This document shows, in pieces, positions 9,836 through 18,414 of a stretch of DNA of 64,000 nt. Both the position numbers and the translations under genes were made by a program. The stretch spans positions 62,001 to 126,000 of the forward strand of contig CAZIWL010000001.1 in NCBI GenBank assembly GCA_964542755.1, written 5' to 3'. Below the pieces are notes generated by a model. The model searched no databases. It was not told the origin of the DNA and was given only the letters and a program-made list of their open reading frames with translations. Position 1 is the first letter of the stretch, and every line of letters begins with the position of its first letter. The stretch is from SKLM01 sp964542755 (GTDB lineage Bacteria; Chloroflexota; Anaerolineae; B4-G1).

Positions 9836-11892
9836 CGCTGTGGACGGATGCTGGAAGCGACGCCCGTCGGCGAGCTGAGCTCTGGCTGATGGTCGGTATC
9901 CTCCTCGTCGGCACCTTCTTTCGCTTCCTCTCTCCGACCACTGTGCCACCGGGCCCCTCGCATGATGAGCTGAGAATGATGCAGTTGGGTGAGCTAATCG
10001 TCGACGGCGAGCGTCCCCTCCACTGGAAAATCAGCTATAGTGCCGAGCCTCTGTACATGTACTTCCTCGCCTTCGCGATGAGGATCTGGGGTTTCACCCC
10101 GTTCGCCGCCCGCCTGGTAACCCGCTTCGCGGGACTTCTCCTTGTGGCCGGAACCCATCACTTGATCAGACGGCTCTTCGGACGGCCGACAGCGCTTCTC
10201 ACAAGCGGGGTCATGGCTATTAGCTGGTGGCCTCTCTTCTTCAGTCGGGTGGCCCTACGGGGTCTCACACTCCCTTTGTTCTTCACCGCGGCTGTCTTCT
10301 GCCTGTGGGTGGGCTTGGACCTGGGGCGACGCACGCGGGGACACCGGAGTGCGCATCTGCGTTGGGGCTGGCTCGTCACGGGTGCAGCCCTGGTCGGGCT
10401 CACTTGGTACACGTTCACGGGGGCTCGCAGCACCAGCCTCCTCCTGCCCATCCTGCTCCTCTATCTTGGGGCACTTGGGATTCTGCCCCAGCATCAGCTG
10501 TGGCGGGTTACTGTGGTGACGCTGGTCGTTGCGGGACTGGTAATCGCCCCTTTTGTCTATGAAGTGACAGTTCACCCGGGAACTGCTGAGACCCGCCTGG
10601 ATCAGCTTGGCGGAATCATTGAGGCCCTAAAATCTGGCAATCCTCTTCCATTCGCCAGAGAGGTGGCGAATACCCTGGGCGTGTTTGTGCTGACGGGCGA
10701 TCCCAACTGGCGGTACAATCTGTCGGGGCGTCCGCCATTCGGTCCCGGTCTCGGTTTTCTCGCCTCGCTAGGTTTCGTGGTCAGTCTCTTCCGATGGCGG
10801 CAACCGCGTTTCTTCCTGCTCGTGGTCTGGACTCTGTTAGGGCTCTCTCCGGCCATGCTCACCCCCGAGGCTCCTAGTTTCGTTCGAGGGATAGGCGCGC
10901 TGCCGGCGATTGTCGTTTTCCCAGCCGTGGGGGCGATCGCGCTCTGGGATTGGTCCGTGTCTGGAATCGGGTGGAGAGTGCGTCGCCTCGCGATCCTGGT
11001 CGTTGTCCTTCTCCTCGCTCTCAACGGACTCGACGTGTTCCGCGACTACTTCCTGACCTGGCGCACCCAGCCCCAGGTCCACGAGATCTACCAGACCGCG
11101 CTGACCGAGGCATTTCGAGATCTGAGTCACAGCCATCTGACGGGGGAGATATGGGTCTCTGAGCCCTTCCCCGACGATCGGCACCTGCTGCTGGCTGATC
11201 GGATGCTCCGTCGCGAGGAGATCGACCTGCGCTGGTTCGACGCAGAGCGAGGGCTCATTCTCCCGCCCGCGGAGGGTTCCCGACGCTATCTTATCCCTGG
11301 TTTCGTCGAGCCCGATGGAGCACTCTTCAGCCGGTGGATGGGGGAGACCGTCACGCTACTGCGGGGAGACCCACCCCCTGGGGCTCCCTCCTACCATCTC
11401 TATCAGGTCACGGGCGGGCCAAGGATAGAACGCGAACTGTCGGACATCGCGGTGCAATCCACGGCATCGCTCGATCTACAGGGAGATAGACCGCTGTCCC
11501 TGCCCATTCATTTCAGTGAGAGGGCGCATCTGATGGGCTACGAGCTCGACGACGCGGTCGTCAACGTCGGGGGCGAGGTGCGGCTGGTTGTCTACTGGCG
11601 GGTCGCCGGTCCCGTGTATGAACCCCTGGCGAGCTTTGCCCATCTGATTGATAGCCAGAACGGCGTGGTTGGACAGTATGACGGCTTTGATGTCCCGCCC
11701 TGGCACTGGAAACCTGAAGCCATTGTCGCCCAGATCTATCGCTTCCGCGTCGGGGAGGCAGCACAACCCGGTGAGCACTGGCTTGAGGTAGGGCTGTATC
11801 GCGCGGACACGATGGAGCGGGTGCCAGTGGTAGACGACGCCGGCACCTCGCTGGGAGACCGTGTCGTGCTGCCTAGCGTGATGGTGAAATAG
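9832..11892 (+). CDS. GT39/ArnT-like membrane glycosyltransferase
   Basis: A 686-residue protein overlapping the preceding stop (ATGA). The first loop carries VPPGPSHDELRMM, equivalent to PPGLSHDEV in the gene at 5869. About eleven hydrophobic segments run to residue 400. After an extracytoplasmic region the protein ends in one copy of the locus domain: AHLMGYELDD, then VYWRVAGPVYEPLASFAHL, then LEVGLYRADTMERV. It is the last member of the array; a 350-base spacer with a new promoter follows. Confidence 0.8.
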   Translation: MTLWTDAGSDARRRAELWLMVGILLVGTFFRFLSPTTVPPGPSHDELRMMQLGELIVDGERPLHWKISYSAEPLYMYFLAFAMRIWGFTPFAARLVTRFAGLLLVAGTHHLIRRLFGRPTALLTSGVMAISWWPLFFSRVALRGLTLPLFFTAAVFCLWVGLDLGRRTRGHRSAHLRWGWLVTGAALVGLTWYTFTGARSTSLLLPILLLYLGALGILPQHQLWRVTVVTLVVAGLVIAPFVYEVTVHPGTAETRLDQLGGIIEALKSGNPLPFAREVANTLGVFVLTGDPNWRYNLSGRPPFGPGLGFLASLGFVVSLFRWRQPRFFLLVVWTLLGLSPAMLTPEAPSFVRGIGALPAIVVFPAVGAIALWDWSVSGIGWRVRRLAILVVVLLLALNGLDVFRDYFLTWRTQPQVHEIYQTALTEAFRDLSHSHLTGEIWVSEPFPDDRHLLLADRMLRREEIDLRWFDAERGLILPPAEGSRRYLIPGFVEPDGALFSRWMGETVTLLRGDPPPGAPSYHLYQVTGGPRIERELSDIAVQSTASLDLQGDRPLSLPIHFSERAHLMGYELDDAVVNVGGEVRLVVYWRVAGPVYEPLASFAHLIDSQNGVVGQYDGFDVPPWHWKPEAIVAQIYRFRVGEAAQPGEHWLEVGLYRADTMERVPVVDDAGTSLGDRVVLPSVMVK

Positions 11893-12108
11893 GGCTACCG
11901 ACACAACCACCTCGCCTCCCCCGCGCCTCCGAGCCTTGTTGTCGCTGGACGAGGACTTGTCGACCTTCAGGCGGAACCCCGAAAAAGTCAGAGAAAGAAT
12001 GGGTCTGAAGCTCAGCAGCGGCACGCCACGGTTGTCGAACGCCGATCCGTACCCCTATTCGTGAGGCGTCGGCGAGCACGATGAAGCTGTGCCCGAATTC
12101 CTCGCACG

Positions 12109-12137
12109 TTGACAGGAGGCATGGTCCGTAGTAGAAT
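12109..12137 (+). promoter_or_regulatory. Sigma-70 type promoter
   Basis: TTGACA at 12109-12114 and TAGAAT at 12132-12137 with a 17-base spacer, about 100 bases upstream of the secreted-protein gene at 12240. The rest of the 11893-12239 spacer shows no gene I can support. Confidence 0.7.
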
Positions 12138-12239
12138 CTCCGCGTTGAGCATACTGCCCAAGTTGGAGTGGCGTCGCGAAGAACGGCATCACATCGAAAC
12201 CGCGCAGCGCCCCCGACACAGTCAAGGAGCTGAAATCAA

Positions 12240-14486
12240 GTGATGAAGAAAGCCAAGAATACGGTCGGTTCCGAACACCGTCTTGCATGGATTCTGCTGA
12301 CTAGTCTGTCCGCTCTGGCCCTGGTTGCGGTCCTGTCCCTGGCCCTGTCCCAGGCGGATGTCCGCGCCGAGCCTGCGCAAGAGACGGTCGCGGCGGTCCT
12401 GGAGCTAAGCAAGCAGGTGAATGAGGACACGGCGGCTCCGGGAGATACGTTGACCTATACGCTCCGGGTGGAGAACGTCGGGGACGTGGCCGCAGATGCC
12501 TGGTTGACTGACACGCTGCCTGACGGCTTGAGCTACGTGGTCGGCACCTTCAGTGCCACCAGCGGGGATTGGGGTGTCCAAGGACGGACGCTCACCTGGA
12601 CGGCCGAGTTGGTCGGCTATAGCTACGCGACACTGACCTTCAATGCCGAGATCTCGAGTGAGCTCACGTATGCCGAAATCGTCAATACAGCCGTGGTCAC
12701 GGGAGCAGGAGAGCTGGTTCAGGATTCAGCTTCAACGACGGCTGCGGCCGACCTGGGCAACCTCGACACGGGGGCTACGTTGAAGAGTGTCTCCTCTGAG
12801 GAGGGTGAACCCGGCGACGTCTTGACCTACACCATTCGCATTGAGAATACGGACGTTGGCAACCCCTATGACGTCCCCAATGTTCGGCTCACCGATACGT
12901 TGCCTGCTCATCTGACCTACGTCTCCGGTAGCCTCAGTGTCCTCGACCCGACGGCAAGCATCGGTGTCCACAACAACGTCATCACGTGGATGAACACGCT
13001 GGATTACCCCTCTTGGGACGAGATCCAGTTCAGTGTCGAGATCAGCCCGGGCGCACCTCGTGACAGCTGGATCACGAACACTGTGGAAATCGTCGCGCCG
13101 CTCCAGGCTTTCACGCGAACGGCGGGGACCTACATCCGTCCCGACCTACAATACGTCTACTTGCCCCTCCTCACCCGACGCTGGCCGCCGGTGCCCTATA
13201 AGCCGACGCTGGATGATATCAACAACCCCGACCAGAATGGAGACTACGCCGTTAGCTGGTCCTATGATGCCGGCCATCCAGATGTGACGGAGCCGGTCAC
13301 CTATACACTCCAGGAGGCGACGCAGGAGGACCCCAGTGACTGGACCACCGTCTACGAGGGCTCAGGTACGTCGCAACCGTTCACGGATAAGGACGGCGGG
13401 ACCTACTACTACCGGGTGCGCGGTCACAACGCGTTTGGGGCTGGCGAATGGAGCGATGTCAAGTCGACGTCGGTGATCGGCGAGCCCTTCGCGCCGGACC
13501 TGGATGAGATCGACAACGACGACGAAGATCAGAGCTACCGGGTCAGCTGGTCGTATGACGACAGCTATCCGGCTGCCACGCAGCCCGACAGCTACATCCT
13601 CGAGGAGGCGGAGAACGACGCCTTCACCGAGGACTTGAGGACCTACGACCCAGCCACCGATGAGGACTGCGAGTTCGATGCTACCGGTGGTTACTGCGAT
13701 CTCGACAACGATAGCGGAACGTACTACTATCGCGTGCGCGGACAGAACCAGCACGGTGTCGGGCCGTGGAGCGACGTGGAGGACGTCTACGTCTGGGAGT
13801 ACGAGGACGATTTCAGCGACGAGGAGAGTGGGTGGCCGCGGCTGTGGGAGAGAACCCGTGGAGCCCTTTACCAGGTGGCGCCTTACGAGCATCCAGACTG
13901 CGGGCCCAACAAGGACTGCAAGTACGAGGATGGTCATGGGTACATCGTCGCCCGTCGCGCCGAGGAGAACCCTAGGGCGCTGTTCACGCCGGACGTGGAG
14001 ATCCCCTCCACCAAGTATGGGCTGGAGGTGGATGCGCGATGGTGGGAGGCATCCGTGAATGCCACCTACGAGATCTTCTTCTCCTCGGAGGACGACTTCG
14101 ACACGTACTATGCTGTGAAAGTCCGGATCGACAATCCCGATAAGCCCGGTGGCGAGCGGCCGAAATGTGAGTATCGTGTCTATCAGCGGACCGACGAGGG
14201 GGACGAGATCTTCACGGACTTCTGGAACAGGTCGGACAGCATCAACTGCGGCGTCGTGTACTGCAACGGCGACGACAGCTGTGGGAACACGGCCTGGAAC
14301 GAGTGGAAGATCCAGCGGGATGACAATTGGATCAGTGTGGAGGTGAACGGCGACCTACTCTACAGCGGGAGGCACGACGACCCCCTCGGCGCTGATCGGG
14401 TCTTCGGCTTCGGGGCCACCAACTACGAAGGCTTCACTCCAGCAAAGCCGGTGTTCGACAAACTAGAGGTCGAGCTCGAGGACTAG
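12240..14486 (+). CDS. Secreted surface protein with DUF11 and fibronectin-like repeats
   Basis: 748 residues. The start is GTG 12240 or the adjacent ATG 12243, behind AAGGAG. A signal-peptide-like stretch (residues 15-42, LTSLSALALVAVLSLALSQA) indicates export. Two DUF11-type repeats follow (LELSKQVNEDTAAPGDTLTYTLRVENVG.. and the related copy near residue 190), each with a DTLP motif. Then comes the tail YVYLPLL, a frequent feature of exported Chloroflexota proteins. Two fibronectin-III-like modules follow, each with GTYYYRVRG. The last ~240 residues look like a lectin/LamG-like sandwich (DDFSDEESGW.., WNEWKIQRDDNWISVEVNG). It probably has an adhesive or structural surface role. No catalytic motif is seen. 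Confidence 0.75.
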   Translation: MMKKAKNTVGSEHRLAWILLTSLSALALVAVLSLALSQADVRAEPAQETVAAVLELSKQVNEDTAAPGDTLTYTLRVENVGDVAADAWLTDTLPDGLSYVVGTFSATSGDWGVQGRTLTWTAELVGYSYATLTFNAEISSELTYAEIVNTAVVTGAGELVQDSASTTAAADLGNLDTGATLKSVSSEEGEPGDVLTYTIRIENTDVGNPYDVPNVRLTDTLPAHLTYVSGSLSVLDPTASIGVHNNVITWMNTLDYPSWDEIQFSVEISPGAPRDSWITNTVEIVAPLQAFTRTAGTYIRPDLQYVYLPLLTRRWPPVPYKPTLDDINNPDQNGDYAVSWSYDAGHPDVTEPVTYTLQEATQEDPSDWTTVYEGSGTSQPFTDKDGGTYYYRVRGHNAFGAGEWSDVKSTSVIGEPFAPDLDEIDNDDEDQSYRVSWSYDDSYPAATQPDSYILEEAENDAFTEDLRTYDPATDEDCEFDATGGYCDLDNDSGTYYYRVRGQNQHGVGPWSDVEDVYVWEYEDDFSDEESGWPRLWERTRGALYQVAPYEHPDCGPNKDCKYEDGHGYIVARRAEENPRALFTPDVEIPSTKYGLEVDARWWEASVNATYEIFFSSEDDFDTYYAVKVRIDNPDKPGGERPKCEYRVYQRTDEGDEIFTDFWNRSDSINCGVVYCNGDDSCGNTAWNEWKIQRDDNWISVEVNGDLLYSGRHDDPLGADRVFGFGATNYEGFTPAKPVFDKLEVELED

Positions 14487-14509
14487 ACAGCGTCGCGACA
14501 CGTGAAAGA

Positions 14510-14537
14510 GGGGGAGGCGATTGGAGCCTCCCCCTTG
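14510..14537 (+). terminator. Hairpin terminator-like structure
   Basis: GGGGGAGGC (14510-14518) pairs perfectly with GCCTCCCCC (14526-14534), with a 7-base loop. The U-run is poor (TTGC), so efficiency is uncertain. It separates the surface-protein gene from the flippase-like gene. Confidence 0.5.
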
Positions 14538-14586
14538 CACTGTCAGCGACTCCTGACATCCATTCCACCAGTGCGACCGGGGGACC

Positions 14587-15570
14587 ATGAATAGGCGTGC
14601 GCTCAACATCCTACGTGTGGTGATCAGCGTCGGAGCACTGGTCTTCCTCTTCTGGAAGGTCGTCAATCCTGATGAGACGTTGGGTGCTCTCGGTCAAGCC
14701 AACGTTCGTTATCTACTGCTGGCCCTCGGTCTCTACATCTCCAGCCTCGTGATCCGCGCCTTCCGCTGGTTTCTCCTCCTGCGAGGCCTCCACCTTCAGG
14801 TCTCGTTTTTCCGCCTAGTACGCCTCTACTTCATCGGGCAGTTCTTCAGCAGCTTTCTACCCACTCAGTTCGGCGGGGACGTGATGCGCGCCTTGGAGCT
14901 GACCGAGGATACTGAGTCACCGGCCGCCGTCGGCACCGTCCTGTTGGACCGGATGACGGGTCTTCTCGTGTTGCTCCTGATGGGGCTGGCGGCCCTCCCG
15001 TTCCTGGCCGGACGAATGGAGCCGTGGCTCGTTTGGTTGCTGGTGGGCGTGGCTGGCGGCGGTCTTGTCGGCGGTGCCTTGGTGCTGGAGGGACGTTTCC
15101 TTCGATATCTGACCTCGTGGCTTCCCTCTAAGGTCAGCCTGAGCGGTGAAGGGGCTCTGGCCCAAATCTACGCCGCAGTGACCGGGTGCGGATGGAGGGC
15201 CGTCGCTGGTGCCTTCGGGGTCTCTGTGGTATTCAACCTGATCAACATCCTCATCAACTGGCTGTGCGGCATGGCCGTCGACGTGGGAGTAGGTCTCGGC
15301 TACTTCTTCATTGCCAGCCCCCTTCTGTCCGTATCCGGAATGATACCCTCTATCGGTGGATGGGGTGTCCGCGAGGCCGTGAGCGCCGCGGTATTCTCCC
15401 CAATCGGCGCCGATGCTGACGTGGCTACAGCCCTGGCCATCTCGATCGGAGGCGTGACCCTGGCCACGGGACTTCTAGGAGGGTTCGTCTACGGCATCGA
15501 GCAGGTCCGTGGACTGCTGGGATCGCGAGGCAACAAGCAGGCTGATCCAGGTGATCACGAGCTCCGGTAA
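14587..15570 (+). CDS. Flippase-like / LPG synthase TM-domain membrane protein (UPF0104 type)
   Basis: 327 residues with about eight hydrophobic spans. The family signatures are RAFRWFLLLRGL near residue 57, then FIGQFFSSFLPTQFGGDVMRA, and later IPSIGGWGVREAV. These match the lysylphosphatidylglycerol synthetase transmembrane / UPF0104 superfamily, whose stand-alone members are proposed lipid or glycan handling proteins. Being next to the GT-C array fits a role in envelope polymer or glycolipid assembly. The aminoacyltransferase (MprF C-terminal) domain is absent, so it is not a full MprF. Confidence 0.75.
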   Translation: MNRRALNILRVVISVGALVFLFWKVVNPDETLGALGQANVRYLLLALGLYISSLVIRAFRWFLLLRGLHLQVSFFRLVRLYFIGQFFSSFLPTQFGGDVMRALELTEDTESPAAVGTVLLDRMTGLLVLLLMGLAALPFLAGRMEPWLVWLLVGVAGGGLVGGALVLEGRFLRYLTSWLPSKVSLSGEGALAQIYAAVTGCGWRAVAGAFGVSVVFNLINILINWLCGMAVDVGVGLGYFFIASPLLSVSGMIPSIGGWGVREAVSAAVFSPIGADADVATALAISIGGVTLATGLLGGFVYGIEQVRGLLGSRGNKQADPGDHELR

Positions 15571-16333
15571 CGACAAGGTCAAATACGTACGGAAGCTCCA
15601 GACCCAGAGGGACCTTCGTCACGCGGATCGGCGGCTCGTCCTGGAGGGGGTCCGTCTCGTGGAGGAGGTTACCCGGGCCAGCCTGGTTCCGTCCCTGGTC
15701 CTGCATACGGAGGACCTGACAGAGGGCGGGCGGGGCAAGGCGCTGCTAGTGACCTTGCGCGCCATGGAAGCCCCGACCTTCCAGGTCACCGACGAGGTTA
15801 TGGCGTCGTGCTCCGACACGATGACGCCTCAGGGCATTGTCGCTGTGCTTCCGTTCCCCGAGTTTGCGCCTCCCCAGCCGCCAAGCTTCGTCCTCATCGC
15901 TGACAGGCTCCGAGATCCAGGGAACCTGGGTACCCTTCTCCGGAGCGCCCTCGCTGCCGGGGTCGAGCAGGTCCTGTTGGCGCCCGGCACCGTGGACTTC
16001 AGCAATCCCAAGGTGGTTCGTTCCGCGATGGGCGCCCATCTCTGGCTCCCCATCCTCCACGCTGACTGGGATGCGGTTGCTGAGATAGTCGCTAGCTGCA
16101 ACACGTGGCTGGCGGCTGGCGGCGGTCAGAGGACCTACACAGAGGTGGACTGGACGACGCCCTCGGCCCTCATCGTGGGCAGCGAGGCCCACGGCGCCGG
16201 CGATCGGGCCGCGTCGCTCGCTCAGGGACGCATCTCCATTCCGATATGCCCAGTCGTCGACTCCTTGAACGCGGCCACGGCCGCGTCGGTCATCCTGTTC
16301 GAAGCTGTGCGCCAGCGCGGGGTACCAGCCTAG
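15551..16333 (+). CDS. TrmH/SpoU family RNA 2'-O-methyltransferase
   Basis: 260 residues from the GTG at 15551. This start gives VITSSGNDKVKYVRKL, the usual beginning of this family; an ATG at 15509 would overlap the upstream gene by 62 bases. An N-terminal substrate-binding domain is followed by the SPOUT methyltransferase core: motif 1 ADRLRDPGNLGTLLRSA, motif 2 IVGSEAHGAG and motif 3 SLNAATAASVILFEA. Together these form the trefoil knot that binds S-adenosylmethionine. The target is probably a ribose in 23S rRNA or tRNA. The next feature downstream is the pheST leader. Confidence 0.88.
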   Translation: MITSSGNDKVKYVRKLQTQRDLRHADRRLVLEGVRLVEEVTRASLVPSLVLHTEDLTEGGRGKALLVTLRAMEAPTFQVTDEVMASCSDTMTPQGIVAVLPFPEFAPPQPPSFVLIADRLRDPGNLGTLLRSALAAGVEQVLLAPGTVDFSNPKVVRSAMGAHLWLPILHADWDAVAEIVASCNTWLAAGGGQRTYTEVDWTTPSALIVGSEAHGAGDRAASLAQGRISIPICPVVDSLNAATAASVILFEAVRQRGVPA

Positions 16334-16467
16334 AGTCTTACCCGGGCGAGGCGGAAGCGCTGACCCAGGCTGCGATGCTTCCTGCCAAGACACGCTCTGG
16401 TCGGAGTGGATACATCGTGAGAGCCTGCTCCTTTCCAGGGCTCCCTGGGTTGACCCAATGGTCGAGC

Positions 16468-16496
16468 TTGACAAGAGCATGGTTCTGGGGCATAAT
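16468..16496 (+). promoter_or_regulatory. Promoter of the pheST T-box leader
   Basis: TTGACA (16468-16473), 17-base spacer, CATAAT (16491-16496). It lies just upstream of the T-box leader and about 570 bases upstream of pheS. Confidence 0.7.
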
Positions 16497-16504
16497 CGAT
16501 CGAT

Positions 16505-16817
16505 ATAGGAAAGTGTCAAACAACAAAGGCTGTGACGGAGAAAAGTAGGTAGATGGAAGCCTCCAGGGAGGCGGGGCCTTGGACTGAGAGCCGCGCCGGG
16601 CAAGAACACTACCGGAGTTCGCTCCTGAGCCGACGGGTGAACGAGGGATTGATGCGCTCCCCCAAGTAGCTCGCTCCGCAGGTCCAGCGTTATCGGGACA
16701 GCTGATCGCGCCTCGGTGCTGTCGGCGAGAGAGGTGGACCCGGACTGGGTCAATCAGGGTGGTACCGCGGGAGAACGATGCTCTCGTCCCTCAAGGGACG
16801 GGGGCTTTTTTGTTTTT
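16505..16817 (+). promoter_or_regulatory. T-box leader (tRNA-sensing riboswitch) of pheST
   Basis: The hallmark T-box AGGGTGGTACCGCGG lies at 16756-16770. It is followed by an intrinsic terminator: CGTCCC/GGGACG stem at 16785-16800, then GGGGC and a U-run. The 250 bases before it contain several inverted repeats compatible with Stem I and Stems II-III. The downstream genes pheS and pheT make uncharged tRNA-Phe the expected ligand. A TTC triplet at 16618-16620 sits in a GGAG-TTCG-CTCC hairpin, so I do not take it as a secure specifier codon. Confidence 0.85.
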
Positions 16818-17060
16818 GTAGGAGGCGCGCAACCCCTCAGGGGCGCGATGTCGTTCTGCCCTCCATGCCGTCAGATCACGAGTAGGCGAGGCTGAGGGGT
16901 GTCTGATCCGATTTTCTTGGGTGGCCAGAGGCCGGGCGGGGGGGAGCCCGTAGTCGACGATCTCCTCGATCATGGCGTCCGGACATCCGGTTCGGCCCGT
17001 CTGTCGCGTGCCGAGGCTGGACGGAGACAAGCACAGAGGATGGAGCTAAGGAGTTGACCG

Positions 17061-18083
17061 ATGCTCGATGAGCTAGAACGCGTTGAGGAGGAGGCCCGGG
17101 CCTCCCTGGAACAGGCAAAGCGCGGGGAGGAGCTGGAGGCGTGGCACAAGAAGTACCTGGGGAAGAAGGGCGCCATCACACAGATGCTGCGCTCCGTTGG
17201 CAACTTGCCCCGGGATGAGCGCCCCGCCTTCGGGCGCGCGGCGAACGCGGCCAAGCAGGCCCTTGAGCAGGCCTATGAAGCGCGCGCCGAGAGGCTGGAG
17301 CGAGAGGAGATGGCGTCGGAACTTGAGGAGGGCGCCATCGACGTCTCGCTCCCCGGGCGGCCCGTGGACTACGGCCACCTCCACCTGACCACCCAGAGTT
17401 TGCGCCGCATCTACGATATCTTCGGCGACATGGGCTTCCAGGTCTACGAGGCTCCCGAGGTGGAGACCGACGAATTCAACTTCGGCCTCCTCAATATGCC
17501 GCCCCATCATCCTGCCCGCGACATGTGGGATACATTCTGGGTCGACGACGGCATCGTGCTCCGGACCCACACCTCGCCGGGGCAGATTCGCGCCATGCAC
17601 GAGTATTATCCCGAGCCCATCCGGGTGATCCTGCCAGGCAAGTGCTACCGGTACGAGCAGATCACGGCCCGATCTGAGCATCAGTTCTACCAGGTGGAGG
17701 GCCTGGCCGTCGGTCGGCACATCACCATGACCGACCTGATCGGGACGTTGACCGAGTTCGCCGGCCGCTTCTACGGGGGGGTGCGCAACCTCCGCATCCG
17801 TGGCTCCTACTTCCCGTTCACGGAGCCCTCCATCGAGGCCGATATCGACTGCATCCTGTGCGAGGGCGCGGGCTGTCGGGTGTGCAAGTATAGCGGCTGG
17901 CTGGAAATCGCCGGCGCCGGCATGGTCCACCCCGCCGTATTGGAGAACGGCGGGTATGATCCCGATGAATGGAGTGGCTTCGCTTTTGGCTTCGGCGTCG
18001 AACGCCCGGCTATGCTGAAGCACGGCATCGATGATATCCGCCTCTTCTACGGCAATGATCTGCGCTTCCTGAGGCAGTTCTAG
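17061..18083 (+). CDS. pheS: Phenylalanine--tRNA ligase alpha subunit
   Basis: 340 residues, the normal length. An N-terminal coiled-coil tRNA-binding arm (residues 1-85) includes KKYLGKKGAITQMLRSVG. The class II aminoacyl-tRNA synthetase core follows: VETDEFNFGLLNMPPHHPARDMWDTF, motif 2 RTHTSPGQIRAM, the Cys-rich CEGAGCRVCKYSGWLEI and motif 3 FGFGVERPAML. It is cytoplasmic and forms an alpha2-beta2 enzyme with PheT, encoded 330 bases downstream. The ATG is preceded by AAGGAG. Expression is probably set by the T-box leader. Confidence 0.96.
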   Translation: MLDELERVEEEARASLEQAKRGEELEAWHKKYLGKKGAITQMLRSVGNLPRDERPAFGRAANAAKQALEQAYEARAERLEREEMASELEEGAIDVSLPGRPVDYGHLHLTTQSLRRIYDIFGDMGFQVYEAPEVETDEFNFGLLNMPPHHPARDMWDTFWVDDGIVLRTHTSPGQIRAMHEYYPEPIRVILPGKCYRYEQITARSEHQFYQVEGLAVGRHITMTDLIGTLTEFAGRFYGGVRNLRIRGSYFPFTEPSIEADIDCILCEGAGCRVCKYSGWLEIAGAGMVHPAVLENGGYDPDEWSGFAFGFGVERPAMLKHGIDDIRLFYGNDLRFLRQF

Positions 18084-18414
18084 GCAAAGCTAGCGTGCTG
18101 AACGGCTAACCAGACCTGCCCACGGCGATGCGGTGCCGGGAACGCTGGTCAGGGACTCCCGCCGCATCGCGTTGCCGCCAGATGGTTCGGACGTGAGGGG
18201 AGTTACGATACGTGAATGGACGTCTCTCATCCACAGGACCTATAGGGGCGTCCGGCCTTGGAGGACCTGATCGTGCTACACTCGACGATGCTATGTCGAG
18301 CTGCACAATCTTAGCCCAGCATGCGATGCAATCCTCATGCGATGGCGGCGATTGAGAATCTGGACTTACGCGGGGTCTAGGTTGCCTAAGATGAGTACAT
18401 GAAGGAGATGTCCA
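18084..18414. other. Intergenic spacer pheS-pheT, with a 9-base inverted repeat
   Basis: No gene is supported here. GCGATGCGG (18125-18133) and CCGCATCGC (18162-18170) form a perfect 9-base inverted repeat with a 28-base spacer, possibly a weak terminator or mRNA-stabilising hairpin. I see no convincing promoter for pheT, so whether it depends on the T-box transcript is open. Confidence 0.5.

Noticed and set aside
16618..16620. TTC as the T-box specifier codon
   Set aside because: It lies in the loop of a GGAG-TTCG-CTCC hairpin rather than in a clear specifier internal loop.
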